Source of the DNA: Agrostemma githago
Taxonomy: Eukaryota; Streptophyta; Magnoliopsida; Caryophyllales; Caryophyllaceae
DNA length: 64,000 bases
Assembly: GCA_958450325.1 (NCBI GenBank)
Contig: OY288243.1
Coordinates: forward strand, 58,884,606 to 58,948,605
Reading direction: 5' to 3'
Shown: positions 22,847 to 34,296 of the stretch, piece by piece
Layout of the letters: each line of letters begins with the position of its first letter
Position numbering within the stretch: position 1 is the first letter of the stretch
Made by a program: the position numbers and the translations under genes
The notes under the pieces: model-generated
The model's database searches: none
Seen by the model: the letters and a program-made list of their open reading frames with translations, nothing else
Told to the model about the DNA's origin: nothing

Positions 22847-25269
22847 TGTAGACACCCACATTTTGACCGCCAGGTGTCTATAGTAGTTCCCGCCGAACAC
22901 CCGATGATGATTGGACATAAAAGTGCTTTGATAGACTCGGATATGGGCTTGTAATTATGGACATTTGGTTTAGAATTTTTAAGGAGTACAAATCTTACAA
23001 AACCAACCTCAAATCCAGGCCCAGTGGGTCGTTTCGAGTCAAATAACACTAATTTGGGTCGAATCCGACACCAGGGGTAAAACTGTCTTTTAGCGACCAA
23101 GTCAAAACCCGGTCAAAGATTTTCCGGAGACATTTGAGTCAGCCGTGACACTCACACGGTTGATTCCAACCCAAATTCCTACAAAAATTCAGATTCATTA
23201 AAGCATTAAACAATTCCGTTAAAGGTAGAATTCGACCTCAAGTAGGAATTCTATCCGAAAACCGATTCAGACATTGACCGAGTACCAAATACCCGGCCAA
23301 ACACTCCTCAAATCAGCCGAAATTCCTTTCTTCTTGGCCAAGAAAGCGGAATTCTTATGCTCCTTAAACTCCTACGTTTCCTATCCTAAGCGGTATTCAA
23401 AATCTCCTAAACCAAGGTCGGAAACTCCCTATAAATAGGACCTCCCGTCCAACACAATTTACATCGATCATACATCAAAAATACCGAGACACAACAACAC
23501 AACAGCAGCAAAAACACGTCCGAAACCCCCTCCACACACGGTTCATACACAAACTCGATAGTTAGCAAATCCCGACACTTATTCCGAAGCCTCGAAGCCT
23601 TGACCACACGTCAAACCCGGCGTCCCAAACCACCCAAACCGATACACCTTAACTCATCCTCATCATCTCGACGCTCCCAAGTCTAAGCCACTTTCCGACG
23701 AGCCTTATCCCGAGAAAACAAAGCATGTAGGTTGAGGGTGTAAATCAAACCCGACTCTTCTCTTTTCTCTTCTCTTCTTCTGGTTTTTTTATGGGTCTTT
23801 TCGTCGGTTTTTTTTCTATTTTTTCCTAATATCGATATTACTAAAAAAACTATTTTCATATATCGAATATTCTTAAAATATGATATCGATTCTATATAAT
23901 CGAATATCGTATCAAAAGAATTATATTAAGTTTTCGACGATATCGTTACATTTTTTTATTCAAGACCCATTTTTACAACTTTTCGTTCAAAATTCATTTT
24001 TCTTACTTTTCGTTCAAAAACAAACTTTTTTTCAAAACCTTTTCTAAAGTCATTCCGACTATTCGATATCGATTTCATAATCGAATATCGAATACGACGA
24101 ATATCGAAAATATAAACCGAGTATAAATTAATCCATATTTGTACGCGTTTTATAAAAATAACGATTTTCGACAAAAAAATATAAACGGACAGACCCGCAC
24201 GCGAGTCGCGCCCGGTCCAGGCGACTCGCGCACGAGTCTGTGAACCGGTTCTTTTTTTTGGCCTTTCGTTCGTTTATTTTTATTATTTTACGAAACGATT
24301 TCTAAATTTATATCTTTTCCAAAACTATTCCGAATATTTGATATTGATTTCGTAGTCAACTATCGAATATAACGAATATCGAGAATATTAAGTCGAGTAC
24401 GAATCATGCGATATTCGTACGCGATTTAATCAAAATTTTCCCGAAATCAGGCCGCCACGGGACCCGCCTGAGTCTCAGGCGAGTCGCGCGGCCGACTGCC
24501 ACGTGCGCCTTTCTCGTTTTTTTATCTTTTCTCGAACTTCGATTTTTCATACAAAACAACGTTTTAGAAATATTTTTCAGATTTCGATTTATTTTCTCAA
24601 TTTCATATATTTATTTGCTATATTATTATTCAATCGTTACTAACTCGTTTTCTCGTGTTTGTAGCAATTTATTTTTCTCATATTCTTTTTTATCGTTTTA
24701 TTAGACTAAAACGAATCCACATGCTAAAATAACTTTGACGTTATTAGTTTAACATGAATTAAACGACTTAGCAACCCATTTATTTTTCCTCACATGTCTT
24801 AGGAAAATAATCTCTGCATATCATTCAATCGTCGAACTAACGCGTGTACACAAAACCGAACGATATCTTAGTAAAGGCCGCTAAGTGCGGGCGGGGTTGG
24901 GTGTTCTCACTGAACTTCCCAACACGTACCCTCACCCCTTACTCAGAACCATGGTTTCCGGATGTCCGAATCCATTGGCAACGAGAGTCATTCAATATAC
25001 GATTAACCGCTCAAGTCGGCATCGGTATCGAACTGCAAAGGGACGAACCCGATAAACTCTGACATCGGAAATGGGCCAGGTTTTAAATATGTCCCACTAC
25101 GACATAGAGTGGGTTCGAATGGTTCCGAATAACCATAAAATTCGGTGGCGACTCCTACTTCGATTTAAAATTCTGTTCGATCCATCTCATATGGAAATTC
25201 TATCCATCTCATATCGCCTCCCCAAACCCGCGCGTCGCCGCGTCGGGGTGGACCTATGTCATGTCCACA
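22847..25269 (+). repeat. Left LTR of element B
   Basis: TGTAGACACC to CATGTCCACA. It contains a TATA box at 23430-23437, 'gtaggttgagggtg' near 23725, and repeated imperfect palindromes built from 'cgatatcgatt' and 'aatcgaatatcg'. Against the right LTR it has a 20-base extra segment near 24205 and scattered substitutions. Frames at 22726-23100, 23407-23607, 23956-24174 and 24844-25298 are LTR sequence. Confidence 0.95.
23430..23437 (+). promoter_or_regulatory. TATA box of element B left LTR
   Basis: tataaata within 'ccctataaatagg', followed about 30 bases later by 'aacacaatttacatc', a likely transcription start area. It is conserved in the right LTR (49006-49013) and in the other family copies. 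Confidence 0.7.
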
Positions 25270-25272
25270 ATT

Positions 25273-25290
25273 TGGCGACTCCGCTGGGGA
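25273..25290 (+). other. Primer binding site of element B (tRNA-Arg type)
   Basis: TGGCGACTCCGCTGGGGA starts three bases after the LTR. It differs at one position from the complement of the 3' end of plant tRNA-Arg(ACG). Ogre elements are known to use tRNA-Arg. Confidence 0.8.
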
Positions 25291-26344
25291 TTAACTGATG
25301 TGTCATTTACCATCGGCATCCTCAGGGTGAGACTCAAAAAGAAATCGTTCGATTAGTAATGTACACGTTTTAGTTCAATGATTCATGCATAACCCCGTTC
25401 TATCTCGGGACGGTTACTTGTGACCGACGTCCCACTATACCACGGTGCATTTCTACTTGGATGCACTAAAGACTTCGATCGCGGAACTCGCATGGGTTTT
25501 AGGGCAGATTCTAAGACCAACTCGGCTTAGGAGGTCCGTCCTGATTTGCGAGAATGCGATCGTTGTTGGTATAGACCCTATTCGACCGACCGAGACTTAG
25601 ACTAAGAGCATACATGGCGTCGTTATACTGTTTCTATGACTACATGCTACTTGATCTTCTTTGGTCTTTTCAAAAATCGTCATTTTTAAAAAAAACTTAC
25701 ATCTTTTCAAATCCATTCTTTTTTCAAAACCCGGAAAGCTGCCGAATTTAGGACTTATGATTTTGACTCAAAATAGCCTATTTTTAGCCGGTATGCTGTC
25801 CAAACCTTTTCAAAAAAAAAGAGCCGAAATCTCAGCCCGATAACCCCTTTCTCGGTTTTCAAAAAAATCGGGTCTTCCAATCCGACTTCGCTCGGTTTTC
25901 AAATTCAAATTCCCTTTTCGAAACCCTTTTCTCCTTAGGACTTCCCGTATTTAGCAGTGTCGGGTCTTGTCATAAGTTAGAATCTATAGCGTCGAAACTC
26001 CGTCGATCTTATATCACGGGTTTCCACCCCATCCCAGTCCGCCTTATTTGTCAAGGCACGGCCCACCTTCTTAGGACAGACTCCTACAAAAGGAAGCCCG
26101 TTTATACACTCGAGTCCAAAAGTCTGGGGAATTCTCACATAGACCTTCCTTCGAACAGGACTAGGCCCACTTTGCCGAATCCTAAGGAAGACCCACCATT
26201 CACGCATCATCCGTCTAGAAGTCAGTCTCCGGTCTTCTTCTAGTCTAGTCTTTTCCTTGCTTGGGATGTACTTTTGATTCTAAGATCTGGGTCAGTTACT
26301 AATTACGCGGTGGCCTTACAGAGAGGCCACCCCACACTCGAGCC
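25291..26344 (+). other. Element B leader between primer site and gag
   Basis: About 1.05 kb without a convincing frame on the plus strand. Many Ogre elements carry an extra open reading frame (ORF1) before gag; none is visible here. The minus frame at 25977-26210 has no recognisable character. Confidence 0.5.
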
Positions 26345-27139
26345 ATGACGCAACAAGCCATCGATGACATGAAGGCCTCACTGACCAAGCTTGAAAACAT
26401 TATCACCTCGATGAGAGGGGAACAAATCGCCATCCTCACCCGGGTAAGTGTCGTGGAACAAGGAACTCCTAGCGGCAGTGTCGATACTACTGGGCCTTTA
26501 GCTCAATTGGCTAGCGCAGTCCACAAGCTGCAAGAACAGGTCCATCTGACAACCCAAAGCTCCATCCATACGGAGAATGCTAGAACCTACACCCCATTGA
26601 CCGATGAACTACCCGCCAATCTCAACCTGATGGGTCTACCAGTGTTCGAGGGTACTGAAGACCCGGTCCACCATATCCGGGCTTTCAAGGAATTCATGGC
26701 CCTTAAAGGGGTTAAGTCCAGTATGTTCAAGCACCTGTTCGCTTCATCTCTCGAGAAGCACCCAAGGGCCTGGTACTACCGGCTCGATTCCAAGAAATAC
26801 AAAACTTGGGATGACGTGGCAACGAAATTCGCTCGGAACTACGCCGACGACACGGAAATCCAGACCACTATGCGCACCCTGGAAGTAATGGCCCAGGAAC
26901 CTAAGGAAGGATTCACGAAATATCTTCAACGATGGAGGGCTGAAAGCGTCAAACTGGTCGATAAGCCCAGTGAAAAAGTGTTGGTTGAAGCCTTCGTTAA
27001 GAACCTCCTTCCTGCTTACCGGGTCCATCTCCGGTACGCCATCGTACCTAGCTTCGCGATCCTAACTGAAATGGGAACAAGAATCGAGGATGATCTAAGA
27101 TTGGAAAGCCTCACTAAGGCCTCCACTAAGGGATACTAA
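26345..27139 (+). pseudogene. Element B gag, N-terminal and capsid part
   Basis: The ATG at 26345 opens a 264-codon frame. A predicted coiled-coil-like N-terminus (residues 1-60) is followed by the retrotransposon gag domain ('LPVFEGTEDPVHHIRAFKEF', 'RAWYYRL', 'FARNYADD', 'EGFTKYLQRWRAE') at about residues 98-215. The frame stops at TAA 27137-27139 ('GY*G') but stays open afterwards in the same frame through the zinc knuckle and protease, so this is a premature stop, probably CAA to TAA. Confidence 0.88.
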
Positions 27140-28150
27140 GGGGCTAGCTCATCAACAAGCAAGCCCACAACTACTGCTGCCACTCGTAGCATTTTTGACG
27201 AGGTAAATGCACTCGATACCTCGTCCCAGAAGACTAGCACTCCCCGGGTATTCACCGACATAGGCACTACCTATGAAAATGCCCTTCAGAGACTATCATC
27301 AAAAGGCCTGATCACCCCGATAGGCCCAACACCTGATATCCCGGTCGAACGCCGCTCCAAGGCCTACAACCTTCAGGCCTACTGTCACTATCATCGTTGT
27401 AAGGGACACGATACCGAGAAATGTTGGAAGCTAAAACACCTTATCCAAGATCTCATTGAAAGCGGGAAAATTCCTTTGCCCGGGGGTAAGCCCAACAACA
27501 AGGACAACCCGTTAGCCACTCACGCCATATTTTCCGGGGAAATAATGGATTGCTCACACCTCATTTCTCCATTTATCCCACAAATAAACGGGATCTGGTG
27601 CGATGACGAAGATGATGTCTACCTCACCAAGGGGGAAGCTGTCCCCATCACGCCCGAGGAGATTCAGAAGGTTAAGTCCAAGGCCTTAGCCACTAGTCAA
27701 GCCTTCATCATCGCCGAGCCACATAAGGTGGAGCCCGCCCCAGAAGAGCCAACTCGTGAAAAGGCTCTTGTAAAACAGCTAAGCAAGACTCGAGTCGACC
27801 TCTCCATATGGCAACTCCTAGTTAGCTCTCAGGAACATCGAGAGGCACTCACTAAGGCCCTCGATCAAGTCAAAATCGATTCTATGGCCACACCAGCTGA
27901 AATGGTAGCCACAGTCCTACCTCACCTAAAGGGGAGATCCGTAGAGGAAGGCCCACTGATTACCTTCTCCAATGCTGATCTACCGCCATTTGGGCCAGCC
28001 CACAACATGGCCCTCTACATCACGGTTATCTGCCGTGGAAAGTACCTGCCCATGACCCTAATTGACGACGGGTCAGCAGTCAATGTCCTCCCCTTGAGGA
28101 ATTACCGAGGCCGACTACATTCCTACAGCTCAAACTATTCAGGCTTTTGA
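27140..28150 (+). pseudogene. Element B gag C-terminus, zinc knuckle and protease start
   Basis: In-frame continuation of the gag frame. A zinc-knuckle-like CX2H…GHX4C lies at 27383-27424 ('CHYHRCKGHDTEKC'). A charged spacer follows, then the protease with its active-site triplet region 'LIDDGSAVNVLPL' (Asp-Asp-Gly-Ser from 28064). Shortly after (about 28090-28105) the frame shifts, and reading resumes in the frame of 28230, so a small deletion inside the protease is likely. The ATG-like start at 27476 is not a real start. Confidence 0.83.
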
Positions 28151-28229
28151 CGGAAGTCCAAAGTCAGTAGCCGGAGCCACAAAACTCACTATCATAACAG
28201 GCCCGATAGAGAAAGAGCTGGAGTTCCAA

Positions 28230-30209
28230 GTGATCGACGTAACTTCTTCCTTTAACCTTCTTTTGGGAAGACCTTGTATCCATGCAACCAGGGCTGTATC
28301 CTCCACTTTGCATCGGAAAATCAAGCTACCTTTGCATGACACCGTCATCACTATAGAAGCCACACCTATGATTGTGGCTAACTGCAACACCTCGGGCCGC
28401 ACCGATCTCTGGGGTTTCGACTTCGTAGGAACCATCGAAGAGGATCATCTCTTCCGTCCTTACTTCACGGTCCACCTTGACCGGATGTTGCAGAATCTGG
28501 GCTTTCTACCTGGGGTTACATCAAGGCCCGGTCTCCCTGCAGGAAAAATTCTCGAAGTTCTGGACAATGGTAGGACTCAAACAGGCTTGGGCTACACCCT
28601 AACTCCGGAAAACATGGGCCAAACTGAAACCGGTAAGGTTATCTTTGTCACTCCGGTGTTCGAAACTGTCCAAACTGGCCTATATCGGCCTGCCACCACA
28701 CGCCCTGGGACCCAGTTGGCCCAGGACTGCAACTACATACCGGACGACATCTTCGCTCTCATCCAATCCGAAGATGCTAATAATGCTGAGCCCGCGCTAG
28801 GGCTACTTTTTGGAGAGGAACTCGCAATCCCAACACCGAAAGAAGAGCTAGTCCGCCTCATCCTCCGCAGTCGCACCTTTGACCCGTCTAAGCTAATCTC
28901 AGAAGTCGGGTCCGGAACCAGAGCCTGGAGGAAAACTGTCAAGTGGACTGACAGTCAAGGAAGAACTTACAAGCTAATCACAGGGGAAGGAGAGATGCCA
29001 GAATCTGAGTCTGAGTCCGAGTCGGAGTCCGAGTCGGAGTCCGAGTCAGAGTCTAAGATTGAGTCTAGTGAGTCTGGTGCTAGGGTCAATCCTGTAACTC
29101 CCCCTCTCCCTTTAGCCATTCCTGGTGCCTCGGGGTCTGTCCCGGGCACCCTACCTATCCGGCCACTGACTAGTGATCAGATGGCAGCTCTTTTCGAGCT
29201 CTTTTCCCAATTCATGATCAATAATAACAACCGTTCTGCTTACGACTTGTCTCATTTTCAAAACTTTCTCAATTTCAAAAATTTTATGTGCAATGACATT
29301 GAGAAGCCCGACGAACAGGTATCCTTGCCTCCACAACTGATCGAGCAACTAGAGCAAAGGGAATCCCGCAATCCGGTAATCGAAGAAACCGAATCCGTCA
29401 ACGTGGGAACAACCTTAGAGCCTCAGATGCTTAAGATAGGGCTATCCTTAGATCCCGAGGAGAAACAACAATTCATAGTTCTCCTTCAAGAATTCAAAGA
29501 CGTCTTCGCGTGGTCCTACAAGGACATGCCGGGGATCGATCGCGAAATAGCCGAGCACCATATACCGATCAAGGAAGGGTTCAAGCCGGTTAAACAAAAA
29601 CTCCGACGCATGAGGCCCGAATGGTCCCTCAAGGTCAAGGAGGAAGTCGATAAACAATTCAAAGTTGGGTTCATACGAGTCTCCGAGTATCCAGATTGGG
29701 TTGCAAACATAGCACCAGTCCCTAAAAAGGATGGTAAGGTTCGTGTCTGTGTAGACTTTCGGGATCTTAACAAGGCGAGCCCGAAAGACGATTTACCATT
29801 ACCACACATCGATATATTGGTGGATAACACAGCAGATCATGCCCTTCTATCATTTATGGACGGGTATGCGGGGTATAATCAGATAAAAATGGCAGAAGAA
29901 GATATGGATAAAACCACCTTCATTACACCTTGGGGTACTTATTGCTATACTGTCATGCCGTTTGGTCTCATCAATGCCGGGGCCACCTACCAACGAACCG
30001 CCACAACTTTATTACATGACATGATGCATAAGGAAGTAGAAGTCTACATGGACGACATGATCGTCAAATCTAAAGACAGGGACGGTCACATCACCGCCCT
30101 GAGAAAGTTCTTCACCCGACTACGCAAATACAACATGAGGCTAAACCCTCAGAAATGCAGTTTCGGGGTGACATCTGGCAAATTACTGGGTCATATCGTT
30201 AGCCAATGA
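28230..30209 (+). pseudogene. Element B protease C-terminus, linker and reverse transcriptase
   Basis: The frame is actually open from about 28100. It begins with the protease tail ('FNLLLGRPCIHATRAVSS'), then a long linker with a Ser-Glu repeat (29001-29056) and a hydrophilic stretch. RT follows: 'GFIRVSEYPDWVANIAPVPK', 'VCVDFRDLNKASPKD', 'SFMDGYAGYNQIKMA', 'MPFGLINAGATYQR' and catalytic YMDD at 30045-30056. It ends at TGA 30207-30209 ('SQ*GIEVDP'), where related elements have a coding residue; the change fits CGA to TGA. Unlike classical Ogre, no intron is needed between protease and RT. Confidence 0.92.
29001..29056 (+). repeat. (GAGTCN)n coding microsatellite, Ser-Glu repeat
   Basis: Nine or so repeats of GAGTCN encode alternating Glu and Ser in the protease-RT linker. 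The minus-strand frame 28967-29149 (Asp-Ser repeat) is its shadow. Confidence 0.9.
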
Positions 30210-30950
30210 GGTATCGAGGTCGATCCAGCCAAAATCAAGGCCATCACCGAGATGCAGCCCCCTAAAACCGAAAAGGAGATAAGAGGGTTTCTCGGAAAAG
30301 TCCAATACATCAACAGGTTCATTTCAAAGCTAACCATGGTGTGCGAACCGATCTTCAAGAAGCTGAAAATAGGAGAACGGTTACTATGGGACGATAAATG
30401 TCAAGCAGCCTTTGATAGAATCAAGGAAATTTTGGCCTCACCACCGGTCCTAATGCCACCTCAGCACGGTTTGCCTTTGTCACTGTACCTAACCACGACA
30501 GAGACAGCCATGGGGGCTATGCTAGCTCAAACGGTCAATTCTGAAGAACGAGCCATATACTACATCAGTAAGAAGTTTTTAGAGTACGAGTGTAAATACA
30601 CCATGCTCGAAAAGACATGCTTAGCTTTGGTCTGGGCCACTAAAAAGCTCCGACATTACATGCTCAGTTACGAGGTACAAGTGTTGTCCAGAATGGATCC
30701 AATCAAGTACCTTTTCGAAAAGCCCATCCTCAACGGCAGGATATCAAGATGGACCCTCATGTTGGCAGAATTCGACCTAAAATTCGTGCCATTAAAAGCC
30801 ATCAAAGGACGAGTAGTAGCCGAATTCCTCGCGGACAGCCCCATAACCAAAGAAGGAGACACCGACACTTGGTCCTGCCCAGATGAAGACATTTTCCACA
30901 CCGACACCGAAGCGTGGGACTTATACTTTGACGGGGCATCCAATTTCTGA
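30210..30950 (+). pseudogene. Element B RT thumb and first RNase H
   Basis: Same frame as the RT. 'GIEVDPAKIKAI', 'IRGFLGKVQYINRFISKLT' and the Ty3-type RNase H ('LYLTTTETAMGAMLAQ', 'IYYISKKFLEYECKYTMLEK') follow. The second RNase H begins at 'WDLYFDGASNF' with its first Asp at 30930-30932, then TGA at 30948-30950 cuts the frame; the frame then continues. Confidence 0.9.
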
Positions 30951-32651
30951 GGATTTGGAGTCGGGATTCTCCTAATCTCACCAAGAGGAGAGCATACTCC
31001 CGTATCCATCAAATTAGACTTCGACGTCACTAACAACGCCGCTGAGTATGAAGCATGTATCCACGGGCTACAAGTTGCCGCCGACTTAGGGGTCACAAAC
31101 CTCCGAGTACATGGTGATTCATCTCTGGTCACTAATCAAGCACTCCAAAAATGGAAAACTCGAAATGCTAATCTCGTGGCCTACCAGGCACGAGTACGGG
31201 ATCTCGAGAAACAATTCCACAAGGTAGAATATATATACCTACCTCGGGAAGAAAATCAATTCGCAGATGCACTCTCAAAACTGGCATCTCTACTAAACAT
31301 TCCCGACCATATGACCAGTATTCCAATCTGTGTCGAAAGACGATCCGAGCCGGCGTATATCCACGACATCGAAGAAATCGAGATACCTGATCCCGAGCCA
31401 TGGTATCAAGCTGTGTTGACATACCTAGCAACCGGGGAATATCCACCCGGAGCTGACAACCGAGCCAAAAAGGCCCTGCGAAGACTGGCAACCCAGTTCA
31501 TCCGCACCGACGATGGGCAACTTTACAAAAAGACAGCACAGGGGGCTCTCCTTCGATGTATTGATAAAACCAACGCCGAAAAAGTTATGACTGAGGTAGA
31601 TGATGGCGAATGCGGCCCACACATGAATGCCCAGATGTTAGTCCGGAAAATCATGAGGCTCGGATACTACTGGAATAGCATGGAAACCGACTGTCAACAA
31701 TATGTTAGACATTGCCATAATTGTCAAATTTTTGCCAATGTACAACATATGCCGCCATCTCTGCTATACACCATGACGTCACCGTGGCCATTTTCAACCT
31801 GGGGAATCGACATAATTGGGAAGATAAACCCTTCGGAAACCGGAGGACACAGCTTCATTTTGGTAGCAATCGACTATTTCACCAAATGGGTCGAAGCTGA
31901 ATCCTACCTTATCCTCAACGCCAGCCATGTTGCCAAATTCATTCAAAATAGGATAATATGCCGGTATGAGATTCCTCATGAATTCATTAGTGACCACGGG
32001 ACCCATTTTCAAGCCGAAACAGCAGCCCTGCTGACCAAATACAAGATTCAAAGGCATACATCTTCACCATACCGACCCCAAACCAATGGAGCGGTAGAAG
32101 CGGCTAATAAAACAATTGTCACCATACTCAAAAAGATGGCTGATAATTACCGAGACTGGCCCGACAAGATACCATTTGCACTTTGGGGATATCGAACCTC
32201 GATTCGTACTGCGACCGGGGCAACACCGTATTACCTTACATACGGCATGGAAGCAGTCCAACCTGTTGAGTTAGAAGTGCCATCACTCAGAATCCTACTC
32301 GAAAGTCAAGTACCTGAAGCTGATTGGGTTCGAGCACGATATGACTCGCTAGTCCTGTTAGACGAACGACGATCTCGTGCCCTCAATAATATTCAAATCT
32401 ATCAAAAGAGAATCCAGCGGGCTTTCAACAAAAGGGTGAGGCCCAGAAACATCAAAGAAGGAGATCTGGTTCTCAAATCTGTTCAAGCTTTATTACCAGT
32501 AGACCCAAGGGGAAAATTCAAACCTAACTGGGCTGGGCCATATCTGGTAAAGAAGATTCTATCAGGTGGAGCGGTAATGCTAACGGATCTGGACGGGAAC
32601 GAGTTTGTCAACCCAACTAACCTGGACCAGCTGAAGCGCTACTACCCTTAA
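30951..32651 (+). pseudogene. Element B archaeal-type RNase H and integrase
   Basis: Same frame continued. Archaeal-type RNase H keeps 'NNAAEYEACIHG', 'VHGDSSLVTNQ' and 'NQFADALSKLAS', so its acidic residues are all present apart from the stop within the domain's start. Integrase: H-H-C-C around 31620-31730 ('RHCHNCQIF'), then Asp ('WGIDIIG'), Asp ('ISDHGTHF') and Glu ('GAVEAANK'). The C-terminal 'KFKPNWAGPYLVKKIL' module closes the protein at TAA 32649-32651. No chromodomain. The open frame from 31176 to the end has 491 codons. Confidence 0.92.
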
Positions 32652-33021
32652 CCCACCTCTCTCAATGTCATTTGCAAAAGTTTATTAAAAACATCTTTTT
32701 TCAAACTTTTAAAGACAAGTCAAAAGCTAGAATTATTTATTCTACTGTTACAAACATCTTTAACCAATAGTCTCGATGTGTTTCGAAATTGCAAATTAAT
32801 TCAGTCTGAACTACGTTTGGTTTGATTCCATTTATTATGGATGCGTAGGCAGCCCCTCAAAAGGGCACAACCACTGCAATCGAGAAAAGAAAAACAGGAA
32901 CGGTTCTTTAATAAACCTTTCTTTATTTATTCCAAAAAATAATAATAAAAAAATTACAAAAAAATCAAAAAGTCAAAAAATCAGCACAAAATAAATAATA
33001 CTAATACTTAAATAATAAAAA
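32652..33021 (+). other. Element B region between pol and antisense gene
   Basis: A 370-base non-coding spacer, AT-rich toward its right end (32930-33020). It would serve as 3' UTR for pol on one strand and for the antisense gene on the other. No clear signal was identified. Confidence 0.5.
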
Positions 33022-34296
33022 CTAGGGCATTTTTCCGTTTCCTTTGCCCTTAGCCTCCTTTTCCATCCACCGGCGTCGACGTGGAGGTGAGCGCTCCCTA
33101 ATCACCAAGGGAACCTCCTTAACCTGGGCTCGTTTCTTCAAACTCGACTCCCCGGTCACCTCGTTATCACACGGGCCTAGCCTGTCTTGGATCACTAGCT
33201 TCGGCCCAAGTCTTCTCTCCAAATCACTAGCACCGGTCTCATTAGCCTGAGTCTTAGTTTTTGACTTAGAACCCGACCCCGGCTCAACAAAGGTAGTTGG
33301 AGTCTCTTCGAAGAACCGCCTGTTGTCTTTGGCCGATTCTCGGCGGGCCAAGTCAAGAGCTTCTTCAGTCTTCAAAGTTTTACGGGCCTCCTGGGATTCC
33401 TCAGAAGTCCACTTTCGGTAGGATTCAGAAACCCAAGTGGTCTGACAAGGACGAGGTATAGTCCATATGACACGGGTAAACCACCGCTATAGCCACGTGT
33501 CACACATAGCGTCCGTCAATTGGACCGAAACGCTAATAATCGCCTCAGTCTCAGGGATCTGCTGAAAAGAACCGAACTGTCTTAGAATACGGTCCGGATA
33601 GATATGGACAGTCCAGTTCAAAGACAAGATCACCAGATAACGGGCCTTGTCCCTCCTAGCTAACCCCGTCAGCCTCGAAAGGAACCACCAGATGACGTTC
33701 CATCTAATCAAAGGCCCACCATGGAACGTTAGCTCTTCATCCCAATATTTTTTAGTTATGTGATGACTTGATCATATTCGGCGAGACCTTGAGCCGATCT
33801 GACAGCTGCGATATCTGGATATGTTCACTGAGGGCTCTATGATCGACAGACGCTCGGATAACCAGATCTGCAAAATTTTCGAAAAGTCAAAAACTTTCGA
33901 AAAATCGAAAAAAAAAAGAAAGTTCGAAAAATTTGGAAGAAATCAAAATTTTCGAAAAATCGGAAAAATTCGAAAAATCGAAAAATCAAAGAATTTTTGT
34001 AAAAACTGGAAATATTCGAAAATTTCGGGAAAATCAAAAATTTTCGGGAAAATTGAAAATTTCGAAATTTCGGAAAAATTTAAAATTACCGCAAAAATCG
34101 AGAAATCGGGAAATTGTTCGGAAAAAAACGGTTAAATACCTGCAGAAGACGGATACTCCCTGTCAATTGCCGATCTGGGTCGAGTCTCCTAGCGTCAAGG
34201 CCCATAATAATCTCCCCAGTTATCAGCCAAGCCGGGCTGTGACCTGTTTCCATTTGGTCAACTATGCTGATTAGCCTGATCTCACCTAAGCACGAG
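33022..34296 (-). pseudogene. Element B antisense gene, 3' part
   Basis: Downstream half of a minus-strand gene whose 5' half is at 47195-47684; element D separates them at the ACGAG duplication, and the frame is continuous across that site once D and one duplication copy are ignored. From 34296: about 50 codons ('TGHSPAWLITGEIIMGLDAR'), a 272-bp intron (33868-34139), then 'PLIRWNVIWWFLSRLT' and a charged tail ending in a Lys/Arg-rich segment, stop at 33022. In-frame stops: a TGA at about 33770 and TAG at 33487-33489. The upstream half resembles plant mobile-domain/DUF7745-like proteins common in such elements; the assignment is tentative. Confidence 0.65.
33868..34139 (-). other. Putative intron in element B antisense gene
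   Basis: Minus-strand donor CTGCAG|GTATTT at 34140/34139 and acceptor TTTTGCAG|ATCTGG at 33868/33867. The 272 bp between are extremely A/T-rich and T-rich on the gene's strand, built of 'gaaaaatcgaaa'-like units on the plus strand. Both flanking exons read in the same phase. This explains the odd low-complexity patch, and the plus frames at 33821-34274 as artefacts. Confidence 0.75.

Noticed and set aside
33821..34274. Plus-strand Lys/Ile-rich frames
   Set aside because: They are the AT-rich intron of the minus-strand gene of element B read on the wrong strand.
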